NCBI GenBank assembly: GCA_020024515.1
Contig: JAHHTR010000077.1
Span: forward strand, 1-9,860
DNA length: 9,860 nt
From: Angelakisella sp.
GTDB lineage: Bacteria; Bacillota; Clostridia; Oscillospirales; Ruminococcaceae
Direction of reading: 5' to 3'
Part shown: positions 1 through 6,992 of the stretch, piece by piece
Numbering within the stretch: position 1 is the stretch's first letter
Layout of the letters: every line of letters starts with the position of its first letter
The notes under the pieces: generated by a model
Database searches by the model: none
Seen by the model: the letters and a program-made list of their open reading frames with translations, nothing else
Told to the model about the DNA's origin: nothing
Program-made: the position numbers and the translations under genes

Positions 1-55
1 AGATATTTATATGATAAAATCAAGAATAGATAAGATTTTGTAAGGAGATGTTTAT

Positions 56-500
56 ATGATTAAAAGGTTTGATAATGTTGAAGGCATAGGTATAGAGGAA
101 ATAAATGGTCAAAATAGACTTGCGTTTGCTTTAAGTGATACGGTTGATTTCTATGATTTGATTGAATTGTCTGAACACGGCGGCTATCGAGGCTCTGTAA
201 TTAGTTTTTATGATTTCACAAATTGAAATGTGTATATTCCTTTTAAAAAGAAGAAAAATGTTGTTTATGGTAAACCAAGATATTTTGACGGATATTACTA
301 TTTTAAAAAATGCGATTATGATGAACAAAAGATAGTTTTATATAAATATTTCCCTAATAATATACCTGAAACAGTAACAGAAATGTCAATAAAAGAAGTG
401 AATCTATATAATTTACAGCTTGAAGGTCAAAAAATTCATATTATCAGTCAAGACAATATATTTAATTATTATTATTCGGAAAAATTTTCATTTTCATTAA
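56..500 (+). pseudogene. Broken gene of unknown function, cut by an in-frame TGA and truncated at its 3' end
   Basis: An ATG at 56 follows a good ribosome binding site (AGGAG, 43-47). It opens a frame of 56 residues, starting MIKRFDNVEGIGIEEINGQ, that stops at TGA 224-226. The same frame resumes immediately (about 230-500) with similar composition, rich in Tyr, Phe, Lys and Asp, which suggests one reading frame with a nonsense mutation rather than two genes. The downstream piece could be re-initiated at GTG 230, but no ribosome binding site precedes it. The frame runs on to 556, but from about 501 the DNA encodes a glycoside hydrolase in another frame, so the original C-terminus is lost. No signal peptide or membrane segment is seen. 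I do not recognise the family and assign no function; an intact relative would be expected to be a soluble protein of more than 150 residues. Confidence 0.6.
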
Positions 501-1615
501 ATGGTACTTCAATACAGAAATCATCCGTCAATATTTATGTGGGGTGTTCGCATTAATGAAAGTGATGACAATCACGATTTATATACACGTATCAATAATT
601 TGGCAAGAGAATTGGACGATACACGTTTAATTGGAGATGTGAGATGTATTGAAAACAGCGAAATCCTTGAAGATGTATATACCATGAATGATTTTATACA
701 TAAAGGTGACAACGAAGGTATCAGACCAAGACATAAGATAACTAATGATACCGAAAAGGCATTGCTTATTATCGAATATTGCGGACACATGTACCCTACC
801 AAAATATTTGACGATGAAATTCATCGTACAAATCATATAAAAAGACATTGTAATGTACTTAATGATGTCAACAAATCAACAGAACACGCAGGAAGTTTTG
901 GTTGGTGTATGGCAGACTATAATACTCATAAAGATTTTGGAAGCGGAGATCAAATTTGTTATCATGGTGTGCTTGATATATTCAGAAATAAAAAAAATGC
1001 GGCATATATATACGCATCACAATCGGATAACAGAGATATTCTTGAAATAAATAGCAGTATGGATATTGGCGAATATCCTGCGGCAATAGTAAAGGATATT
1101 ATTGTAATGACCAATTGCGATAAAATAGCTCTCTATAAAAATGATGAATTTATAAATGAATTTTATCCATGTGATGAATATAAATATTTGAAGCATCCGC
1201 CTATTTTTATAGAAAATACGGTAAGCTGGTGAGGTGTAAACACATATGATTATACAATTAAAGGATTTAAAAACAATCAAGTTGTTAAAGAAATAAAACA
1301 TAGAAAAATTTAAGGAACTGTTTTTTAAGATTAACACAGATACACAAATATTAATCGAAAATAAATCATACGATGTAGCCTCTGTTACGATTGAAACTGT
1401 AAATCAGGTAAATAATCACTTAGCATATTTTAATGAACCTATCGTAATTGAACTAAGCGGAAATATTGAGTTAATCGGTCCAAATATTATAAGTTTAAAA
1501 GGAGGTTTCGGCGGATTTTACGTTAAGTCCAGCGGAGCAGGCAAAGGAAAAGTAAAATTATATTATAAATAATGAAATAATAAAAGAAATAGACTATGAA
1601 ATAGAAAAACCATAA
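501..1615 (+). pseudogene. C-terminal remnant of a family 2 glycoside hydrolase (beta-galactosidase-like)
   Basis: The longest open piece (501-1232) matches the end of the GH2 TIM barrel. It has HPSIFMWGVRINES, where the Glu of NES (codon 558-560) sits at the acid/base position. It also has IIEYCGHMYPTK, whose Glu (about residue 92) sits at the nucleophile position, and then GSFGWCMADYNTHKDFGSGD. The N-terminal sugar-binding and sandwich domains and the first half of the barrel are missing. After the TGA at 1230-1232 the same frame continues (GVNTYDYTIKGFKNNQ) to about 1308. The reading then moves to another frame from about 1303 to 1572 (NEPIVIELSGNIELIGP, GGFGGFYVKSSG), typical of the C-terminal beta-sandwich. 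A further shift near 1558 gives IINNEIIKEIDYEIEKP and a stop at 1613-1615. The gene is truncated and carries three lesions, so it is inactive. GH2 assignment is firm; the sugar specificity cannot be read. Confidence 0.88.
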
Positions 1616-1638
1616 TAAAAAAATCTTAAAATACATTA

Positions 1639-2278
1639 GGGCGTATCTGAAAACTGCAAAACAGAGAAAAATGTGATATACTATAACAGAGAGGAGCTGA
1701 TAAAATGGGAAGACGATATGAATTAACTGATGACGAATGGGAAAGAATAGAGAAATTGTTCCCCACCGCCCATACAGGAAGACCCGCAAAGTGCGAGCGC
1801 AAAAAAAGGGCCGTAAATTCAGAATACAACCAATTTATTGGAACAAGTAGGGGTGGAAAGAATACAAAAATTCATGCGCTCGTTGACGGACTTGGAAATC
1901 CGATATCTTTTTTGCTGTCAGGAGGGTAGGTATATGACAGTAAAATGGCAATTCCTTTGTTGAAAACAACAAATATCAAAGGAAGCCATATTCTTGTAGA
2001 TCGTGCCTATGGAAGTGCAGAAATCCGCGCTTATATCACAGAGCAAAATGCAAAATATGTAATTCCTCCAAAACAAAATGCGAAAGAACCCCGGTCGGTA
2101 GATTGGTGTCTGTATAAAGAAAGACATTTAGTTGAATGCTTTTTCAATAAAATCAAACAATTTCGTCGTATTGCTACCCGATATGATAAATTTGCTGTAT
2201 CCTTTTTATATTTCATATATGTTGCGCTGTTTCTGTTTTGTTAAAATGACCGACATTCCAGACTTTTCAGATATGTCT
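1639..2278 (+). mobile_element. Degenerate IS5-family insertion sequence (IS427/IS1031-like)
   Basis: The ends are imperfect inverted repeats. GGGCGTATCTGAAAA at 1639-1653 matches the complement of 2264-2278 (AGACATATCTGAAAA) at 12 of 15 positions. A TTA lies just outside the left end (1636-1638) and again at 2278-2280, which would fit the short TA-centred target duplications of this IS group; the right boundary is uncertain by one or two bases. Just inside the left end is an extended -10 promoter (TGATATACT, 1674-1682) and a GAGGAG ribosome binding site (1691-1696) for the transposase. The element is about 640 bp, shorter than usual because its transposase gene has an internal deletion. The first 54 bp recur at 9434-9487. 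Confidence 0.82.
1705..2244 (+). pseudogene. IS5-family DDE transposase, inactivated
   Basis: The start MGRRYELTDDEWERIEKLFP and the end YKERHLVECFFNKIKQFRRI are classic for IS5-family transposases. The DDE residues are still recognisable: Asp in HALVDGLG, Asp in ILVDRAYGS, Glu in HLVECFF. Three lesions are visible. An internal deletion near 1795-1808 joins GRPAKCER to a segment readable in another frame (GRKFRIQPIYWNK, 1809-1847), removing roughly 70-90 codons compared with relatives. A small indel near 1845-1850 returns to the first frame at SRGGKNTKIHA. A TAG at 1927-1929 follows FLLSGG, where relatives usually have Gln, and the same frame continues (VYDSKMAIPLLKTT) to the stop at 2242-2244. 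Some IS5 relatives express two frames by programmed frameshift, but here both halves share one frame, so decay is the better explanation. Confidence 0.88.
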
Positions 2279-2307
2279 TAAAATCATAACAAAATATCAA
2301 AATTTTC

Positions 2308-2336
2308 TTTACATTTGATTATAATTATGGTAATAT
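2308..2336 (+). promoter_or_regulatory. Candidate sigma-A promoter P1 for the cit operon
   Basis: TTTACA (2308-2313) and TAATAT (2331-2336) are separated by 17 bp, a close match to the vegetative consensus. It lies 30 bp beyond the IS right end, so both boxes are outside the IS and would travel with the cit genes. A transcript from here would have a leader of about 330 nt before citD. In DNA this AT-rich, chance matches are common. Confidence 0.45.
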
Positions 2337-2442
2337 GATACAGGAGAATGGAATATAAATGTAAAACTTTAAAATTACAAAAACAATAAAGAGAAGATTT
2401 TCCATTGAGTTTTGTTCTTTGTGTTATACGTATGTATTTTTA

Positions 2443-2471
2443 ATGACAGTAACAAATTGTGTCTGTATAAA
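2443..2471 (+). promoter_or_regulatory. Candidate sigma-A promoter P2 for the cit operon
   Basis: ATGACA (2443-2448) and TATAAA (2466-2471) have 17-bp spacing, with five of six matches in each box. The predicted start near 2478 would put the double palindrome at 2570-2603 about 90 nt inside the transcript. This is an alternative or additional promoter to P1; the AT-rich background limits confidence. Confidence 0.4.
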
Positions 2472-2569
2472 TTTATCTGTTATTTGTTAATATAAAAATT
2501 TGTAAGGTAATTTATTATGCGCTATATTTGTTTAGCAAATACATTTTTTATGTCGAATTAATGGGAAAT

Positions 2570-2603
2570 AAGTATAAAAAATACTTACAGTATATTTATA
2601 CTT
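2570..2603. promoter_or_regulatory. Tandem palindromes, candidate regulator operator upstream of citD
   Basis: Two dyads share the arm AGTAT/ATACT. The first is AGTAT-N5-ATACT (2571-2585) and the second is AGTATA-TT-TATACT (2589-2602). Their centres are about 17-18 bp apart. The outer arms also pair as a longer repeat, AAGTATAAA (2570-2578) with TTTATACTT (2595-2603). A pair of similar dyads roughly one and a half to two helical turns apart, about 70 bp before citD, is what a dimeric transcription factor site often looks like. The regulator is not encoded in this window. An RNA hairpin is possible but would be pure A-U apart from a few pairs and has no T-tract. Confidence 0.45.
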
Positions 2604-2673
2604 TAAAATACATTTTGATGTTCTGTTTTCAGAAATAACAAATTATTATTATCAAAAAAAGGAGGGTACATAT

Positions 2674-2976
2674 ATGGAGATTAATCATATAGCAGTAGCA
2701 GGTACACTGGAATCCAGTGATGCTATGGTTACAATAGAACCTGGTTATGGAAATATTGAGCTTGAATTGAGTAGCTCTGTTATGAACCAATATGGTAGGC
2801 AAATTAAAGAAACTATTTTACAAACGTTAAGCCGTTTGAATGTTCACAGTGCCAAAGTAACTGTTGTTGACAAAGGAGCGTTAGACTGTACATTAAAGGC
2901 AAGAGTAGAATGTGCGGTATACAGAAGTTGCGACATGTCAAATGAAAATTTACCATGGGGAGGTATCATACAGTGA
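2674..2976 (+). CDS. citD: Citrate lyase acyl carrier protein (gamma subunit) CitD
   Basis: This 100-residue protein matches the usual length of the citrate lyase ACP. The N-terminal motif AGTLESSD places Ser14 at the residue that carries the 2'-(5''-phosphoribosyl)-3'-dephospho-CoA prosthetic group in the Klebsiella enzyme. The C-terminal half has the typical DKGALDCTLKARVECA stretch. The acetyl group on this arm is exchanged for citrate by CitF, and the citryl group is then cleaved by CitE, all in the cytoplasm. The ATG at 2674 follows a near-perfect ribosome binding site (AAGGAGGG, spacing about 7). It is the first gene of the operon, and its stop overlaps the citE GTG start in a GTGA (2973-2976). 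Modification of Ser14 would come from the CitXG protein encoded at 8060-9409. Confidence 0.97.
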   Translation: MEINHIAVAGTLESSDAMVTIEPGYGNIELELSSSVMNQYGRQIKETILQTLSRLNVHSAKVTVVDKGALDCTLKARVECAVYRSCDMSNENLPWGGIIQ

Positions 2977-3890
2977 TTAGACGTCCAACACCGGAACGCT
3001 TTCGCTTACGACGTACAATGATGTTTATGAATGCTCAAAAGCCAGGCTTGATTAAAGATGCGTACATCTATGGGTGCGATTCCATTATACTTGATTTGGA
3101 AGATGCGGTAGCGGAAAATCAAAAAGATGCGGCACGTTTTTCACTTTATCATGCTCTTACCTCGATAGATTATGGTAATACAGAAGTAATTGTACGTATC
3201 AACGGTCTTGATACACCTCATTGGCAAGAAGATATAAGAGTGTGTGTAGCATGTGGTGCAGATGGTATACGGATTGCAAAATGCGAAAGTGCCCAAGATG
3301 TAAAAACTGTTGAGCAGGCAGTTAAAAAGGCAGAGCAGGAGTTTGGTGTAGAATTAGGGCGTACCCTGTTAATGGCTGCTCTTGAAAGTCCTAAGGGTAT
3401 ATTGAACGCATACGAAATTTGTTCGGCATCAAAGCGTATGTTTGGCGTGGCTATTTCGGGAGGCGATTTTAGAAAATGTATGCAGACAACATTTCAGCCT
3501 GATGGTATTGATATGATTGCCGCTCGCGGATACATGCTTATAGCTGCCCGCGCTGCCGGTATTCAATGTTTTGACACAGTATTTACAAATTTAGATGATG
3601 AAGACGGCTTTCTTGCTGAATTAAATCAAAATAAAGCTATGGGATTTGATGGCAAGAGCCTTATAAACCCAAAGCAAATAGAGCCAGTACACAAAATATT
3701 TGCTCCTACTGCAAAAGAAGTGGCACAGGCAGAAAAGATTATAAAAGCTTACAAAGAGCAATCGGTTGCCGGAGTCGGAGTTTTCACAGTAGATGGAAAA
3801 ATGATAGATCTTGCATTTATTCCTGGCGCCAAACGAACTTTAAAATTGGCAGAGGCATGTGGATTATATAAGGGGGATTTGTTATTATGA
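2973..3890 (+). CDS. citE: Citrate lyase beta subunit (citryl-ACP lyase) CitE
   Basis: CitE cleaves citryl-ACP to oxaloacetate and acetyl-ACP. It is a TIM barrel of the HpcH/HpaI aldolase (CitE-like) superfamily. From GTG 2973 it has 305 residues, close to the 302 of E. coli CitE. I prefer this start because GGGGAGG (2957-2963) lies at good distance before it. An in-frame ATG at 2955, giving 311 residues, has no ribosome binding site and overlaps citD by 22 bases. Recognisable parts are LDLEDAV (about residues 40-46), IVRING, ALESPKG with the probable Mg-binding Glu at about 138, and GFDGKSLINPKQI (about 224-236). The loop that reads LGAEDY in E. coli reads ISGGDF here (Asp at about 165). The Asp is kept but its neighbours differ, so this is a divergent subgroup. 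The stop overlaps the citF start as ATGA. Confidence 0.95.
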   Translation: MIRRPTPERFRLRRTMMFMNAQKPGLIKDAYIYGCDSIILDLEDAVAENQKDAARFSLYHALTSIDYGNTEVIVRINGLDTPHWQEDIRVCVACGADGIRIAKCESAQDVKTVEQAVKKAEQEFGVELGRTLLMAALESPKGILNAYEICSASKRMFGVAISGGDFRKCMQTTFQPDGIDMIAARGYMLIAARAAGIQCFDTVFTNLDDEDGFLAELNQNKAMGFDGKSLINPKQIEPVHKIFAPTAKEVAQAEKIIKAYKEQSVAGVGVFTVDGKMIDLAFIPGAKRTLKLAEACGLYKGDLLL

Positions 3891-5446
3891 TAAATTCAGT
3901 AGGCAGAGAAATTCCAGATTTCCTATTGAAAAATGGTAGGGGTGTTTATCAGGGAAAGCATCATATGGACGGTATGTATATCCAGAAACAGGCTCCCCGC
4001 ACCCGCAGATATGAAAAACCACAGCAAACAAAAGTTATTGATTCCATCGTTTTAGCTCTTGAAAATTGTGGCGCAAAAGATGGAATGACTTTTTCATTTC
4101 ACCATCACCTACGCAACGGTGACTATGTTGCAAATATGGTAATGAAGGCAGCCATAGAGGAGCTTGGACTAAAAGATTTGGTTATTGCGGCCACTTCGTT
4201 AGGCGATGCCCATGATCCTATTGCTCAATATATTGAGGATGGTAAGATTGTTGGAATTCAAACTTCAGGTATCAGAGGAAAAATAGGTGAGGTTGTTTCT
4301 TCCGGAAAGCTGAAAACCCCAGCCATAATACGTAGTCATGGGGGGCGTCCACGTGCTATTGAGGAGGGAGAACTGCATATAGACATCACATTTATTGCGG
4401 CACCCACCAGCGATTGTATGGGAAATTGCCGTGGCGTTGGTGGAAAATCGGACTGTGGCAGTATGGGGTATGCCATGTCAGATGCTAAATATGCCGATCA
4501 TGTAGTGGTTATTACTGATTGCTTAGTGGATTTTCCAAACTATCCGGCATCTATTGAAGCAATAGACGTAGATAATGTTGTTGTTGTTGAATCTATTGGT
4601 AATCCTAAGAAGATAGCTTCTGCCGCAGCTCGTATTTCACAAAATCCAAGAGATCTTATGATGGCGGAAAATGTGGCTAAAATCATTGCTTCCACACCTT
4701 ATTTTAAAGACGGTTTTTCATTCCAAACAGGTGTAGGCGGTCCTTCGCTTGCAGCCAATTTGTTTTTGGAAAAGTATATGGATGAAAAGAAAATTACAAT
4801 GGGTTGGGCTATTGGCGGTATATGTGGACCAATAGTAGAACTATTAAAGAAAAACAAAATTAAGAAAATTATTGATGTGCAGGACTTTGACCTAGAAGCA
4901 GTTAATTCCATTCATAGAACACCTAATCATTTTGAAATGAGTGCATCTCAATACGCAAATCCTGCAAACAAGGGTGCTTTTGTAAATAGTTTAGACTTTG
5001 TTGTACTTGCTGCCTTGGAAATAGATACAGACTTTAACGTTAACGTACTTACAGGCTCTGACGGTATACTTCGTGGTGCGCCTGGTGGACATCCGGATAC
5101 TGCCGCAGGCTCAAAAGTTTGCATAATTGTAACTCCTCTTACACGTGGACGTATGGCAACAGTATGTGAAAAGGTAGTTACTGTAACTACTCCCGGTGAC
5201 TGTGTAGATGTACTGGTAACAGATTATGGCATTGCTGTAAATCCGCTTCGTCAAGATTTAATAGAGTGCTTGGATAAAGCAAGTATTCCACACCTGCCTA
5301 TTGAGCAACTAAAAGAAAAGGCATATAGCTTGGTTGGTTGTCCCGATGATTTACAATGGGAAGACAAAGTTGTCGCAGTATTACAGGCGCGTGATGGCTC
5401 AATTTTGGATGTTGTTCGTAAAATAAAACCATACATAATAAAATAA
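3887..5446 (+). CDS. citF: Citrate lyase alpha subunit (citrate:acetyl-ACP transferase) CitF
   Basis: CitF swaps the acetyl group on holo-CitD for citrate, forming citryl-ACP and free acetate. It belongs to the CoA-transferase superfamily. Its 519 residues compare with about 510 in E. coli, and it aligns along its length. Examples are DGMTFSFHHHLRNGDYV (about 65-81), SHGGRPRAIEEGELHID (150-166), GYAMSDA, FQTGVGGPSLA (279-289), PNHFEMSASQYAN and FNVNVLTGSDGILRGAPGGH (383-402). The stretch SDCMGNCRGVGGKSDCGS is richer in Cys than the enterobacterial version. The start overlaps the citE stop (ATGA, 3887-3890), with GGGGGA about 10 bases upstream, so the two are translationally coupled. Order D-E-F is the standard one. 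The next gene, the transporter, begins 52 bp downstream with no terminator between. Confidence 0.98.
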   Translation: MINSVGREIPDFLLKNGRGVYQGKHHMDGMYIQKQAPRTRRYEKPQQTKVIDSIVLALENCGAKDGMTFSFHHHLRNGDYVANMVMKAAIEELGLKDLVIAATSLGDAHDPIAQYIEDGKIVGIQTSGIRGKIGEVVSSGKLKTPAIIRSHGGRPRAIEEGELHIDITFIAAPTSDCMGNCRGVGGKSDCGSMGYAMSDAKYADHVVVITDCLVDFPNYPASIEAIDVDNVVVVESIGNPKKIASAAARISQNPRDLMMAENVAKIIASTPYFKDGFSFQTGVGGPSLAANLFLEKYMDEKKITMGWAIGGICGPIVELLKKNKIKKIIDVQDFDLEAVNSIHRTPNHFEMSASQYANPANKGAFVNSLDFVVLAALEIDTDFNVNVLTGSDGILRGAPGGHPDTAAGSKVCIIVTPLTRGRMATVCEKVVTVTTPGDCVDVLVTDYGIAVNPLRQDLIECLDKASIPHLPIEQLKEKAYSLVGCPDDLQWEDKVVAVLQARDGSILDVVRKIKPYIIK

Positions 5447-5498
5447 TTTTAAATTTTGAATTAGAGATAAAAATGATATATAGAGAGGTATTTTACTG

Positions 5499-6863
5499 AT
5501 GAATGAGATTATTGTTGGTATTCTCGGTTTTGCTACTATTATTGGAATAGTAATTACTCTTTTTAAGAGTAAAACACTTCCTAATATAGCTTTTATAATT
5601 TTCCCATCAATTTTAGCGCTTATTTTGGTTTTAGGTGGGTACTATACATTTGATAACATAGCGGCTTTGATTAAATCAGGATTTGGTTCTACAAGTAAAA
5701 CTGCGGCACTTTTTGTGTTCTCAGTACTATACTTTGGAATTATGACAGATGCAGGTATGTTCGATGTAATTATTGGAAAACTAATGAAATTTATCGGTGG
5801 TAACGTAATTGGTGTAACTGTAATGACCTGTATAATTGCACTGATAGGTCACCTTGATGGTGGTGGCGCTTCAACATTTCTCATTGTCGTTCCTGCAATG
5901 CTTCCGGTTTATAAAAAAATGCACATGCGTTCCACAAGTCTATTGCAAGTAAGCGTTTTGGCAATGGGTGTATTGAACTTAATGCCTTGGGCAGGTCCAA
6001 CTATGCGCGCAGCTTCTGTTCTTGGTATGGAAGCAAGCAAACTATGGAACACGCTAATACCAATTCAGATTTTCGGTGTTATTTTGGCATTGACACATGC
6101 AGTTATAGTTGGTATAATTGAGAAAAAACGTGGTGCCGGATTGAATGGAGCTTTAGCAAAGGCTGAGAGTAATGTTTCAGTGGATGAAATATACCAAACT
6201 AAAACAAGCGAACTTGCACGTCCAAAACTATTTTGGTTCAATATCGTTTTAACTGTTTCTGTAATAATTTTATTGGTTATTGACATATTCCCAAGTTATG
6301 TACCGTTTATGTTAGGCGTGGCGATTGCTGTTCTTGTTAACTATCCTGGTGCAAAGCAACAAAAGGCTATTATCAATTCTCATGCCGCTCCTGCACTTAT
6401 GATGTGTTCTACGCTAATGGGCGCTGCCGTTTTAATGGGCATTCTTGTAAAAAGCGTTAAAGTTGGAGATACAGAAATTGCAAGTGTAGTTACTTGTATG
6501 GCCGACCTTATTAAGATGGGTCTTCCAAGCTTTTTAGGAACACATCTGCCTATTGTTATAGGTATTCTTTCTGTGCCTTTAGCTCTTGCATTCGATACAG
6601 ATTCGTACTTTTATGGTATGTTACCGGTAATGATTGGTATAGGTCAAAGCTTTGGTGTAGATGCGCTTTCTATTACTATCGCAATGGTTGTTTGCCGTAA
6701 CTGCGCTACATTTATAAGTCCAATGGTTCCTGCAACACTTCTTGGTGTTGGTTTGGCAGATGTAGATATAAAAGATCATATAAAAAACTGTTTCCTATGG
6801 GTTTGGGGTTTCTCAATTCTTTGTATGATATTTGCTATAATTTTAGGTATTATGCCACTCTAA
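5499..6863 (+). CDS. CitMHS-family metal-citrate:proton symporter
   Basis: This 454-residue integral membrane protein has about eleven to twelve hydrophobic segments. They include residues 4-21, 28-48, 67-85, 103-118, 147-165, 185-207, 245-280, 297-317, 348-366 and 432-453. Its signature GHLDGGGASTFLIVVPAMLP (117-136) is typical of the CitMHS family (for example Bacillus CitM, CitH), which carries citrate complexed with Mg2+ or Ca2+ together with protons. Other family stretches are NLMPWAGPT (160-168), AFDTDSYFYGMLPV (364-377) and ISPMVPAT (406-413). The ribosome binding site is GAGAGG (5482-5488). It is the last gene of unit 1, ahead of the terminator at 6904-6936. Linkage to citDEF makes citrate the likely substrate; the preferred metal cannot be read. 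Weaker similarity to other ion-transporter superfamily carriers exists, but the signature favours CitMHS. Confidence 0.9.
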   Translation: MNEIIVGILGFATIIGIVITLFKSKTLPNIAFIIFPSILALILVLGGYYTFDNIAALIKSGFGSTSKTAALFVFSVLYFGIMTDAGMFDVIIGKLMKFIGGNVIGVTVMTCIIALIGHLDGGGASTFLIVVPAMLPVYKKMHMRSTSLLQVSVLAMGVLNLMPWAGPTMRAASVLGMEASKLWNTLIPIQIFGVILALTHAVIVGIIEKKRGAGLNGALAKAESNVSVDEIYQTKTSELARPKLFWFNIVLTVSVIILLVIDIFPSYVPFMLGVAIAVLVNYPGAKQQKAIINSHAAPALMMCSTLMGAAVLMGILVKSVKVGDTEIASVVTCMADLIKMGLPSFLGTHLPIVIGILSVPLALAFDTDSYFYGMLPVMIGIGQSFGVDALSITIAMVVCRNCATFISPMVPATLLGVGLADVDIKDHIKNCFLWVWGFSILCMIFAIILGIMPL

Positions 6864-6903
6864 ACAACTATACAGCATAATATCAAAGTAATAAACGTTT
6901 TCC

Positions 6904-6936
6904 GCAGTTCCCGATTGATTCGGGAGCTGTTTTTTT
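6904..6936 (+). terminator. Intrinsic terminator after the transporter gene
   Basis: CAGTTCCCGA (6905-6914) pairs with TCGGGAGCTG (6920-6929) around the loop TTGAT, with one G-U wobble. Seven T residues follow (6930-6936). This is a textbook rho-independent terminator, 40 bp after the transporter stop codon, and it separates unit 1 from citC-citXG. Confidence 0.93.
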
Positions 6937-6939
6937 ATA

Positions 6940-6969
6940 TTGTATTTTTATATCATACAGTGGTATAAT
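6940..6969 (+). promoter_or_regulatory. Extended -10 promoter for citC-citXG
   Basis: A perfect TATAAT (6964-6969) is preceded by TG at 6961-6962 (extended -10). A weak -35 box, TTGTAT, lies at 6940-6945 with 18-bp spacing. It sits directly after the terminator T-tract. The predicted start near 6976 leaves a leader of about 17 nt before the citC ATG at 6993 and argues against the in-frame ATG at 6978, which would be almost leaderless. Confidence 0.72.
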
Positions 6970-6992
6970 TTAAAAGAATGGGAGTGATATAT

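Larger units (their letters stand above)
2281..2673 (+). promoter_or_regulatory. Long AT-rich non-coding leader upstream of citD
   Basis: This 393-bp stretch between the IS right end and citD has no gene that I can support. The only open frames are 13-15 codons long with no properly spaced ribosome binding site. It holds two candidate sigma-A promoters (2308-2336 and 2443-2471) and a double palindrome (2570-2603), annotated separately. No convincing CcpA (cre) site or intrinsic terminator is seen. Its length and repeat content fit a regulated promoter region for the citrate lyase operon, but the sequence alone does not say which promoter is used. Confidence 0.6.

Noticed and set aside
1..55. 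Promoter for the first broken gene
   Set aside because: A TATGAT-like box is present near 10-15, but any -35 region would be at or beyond the window edge, so it cannot be judged.
2360..2373. CcpA cre-like sequence TGTAAAACTTTAAA
   Set aside because: The essential central CG of the cre consensus is missing, and similar AT-rich stretches are frequent here.
2348..2389. A 13-codon open frame after AGGAGA, possible leader peptide
   Set aside because: The AGGAGA touches the ATG with only about one base of spacing, the peptide has no run of regulatory codons, and no attenuator hairpin follows.
2443..2490. A 15-codon open frame in the citD leader
   Set aside because: It has no ribosome binding site and overlaps the -35 box of candidate promoter P2; chance occurrence is likely.
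2955..2972. Upstream ATG start for citE, giving 311 residues
   Set aside because: It has no ribosome binding site and would lie inside citD; GTG 2973 has GGGGAGG at proper distance and gives the usual family length.
6978..6992. Upstream ATG start for citC
   Set aside because: The GGGAG ribosome binding site lies after this ATG, and the predicted transcription start is only about two bases before it.
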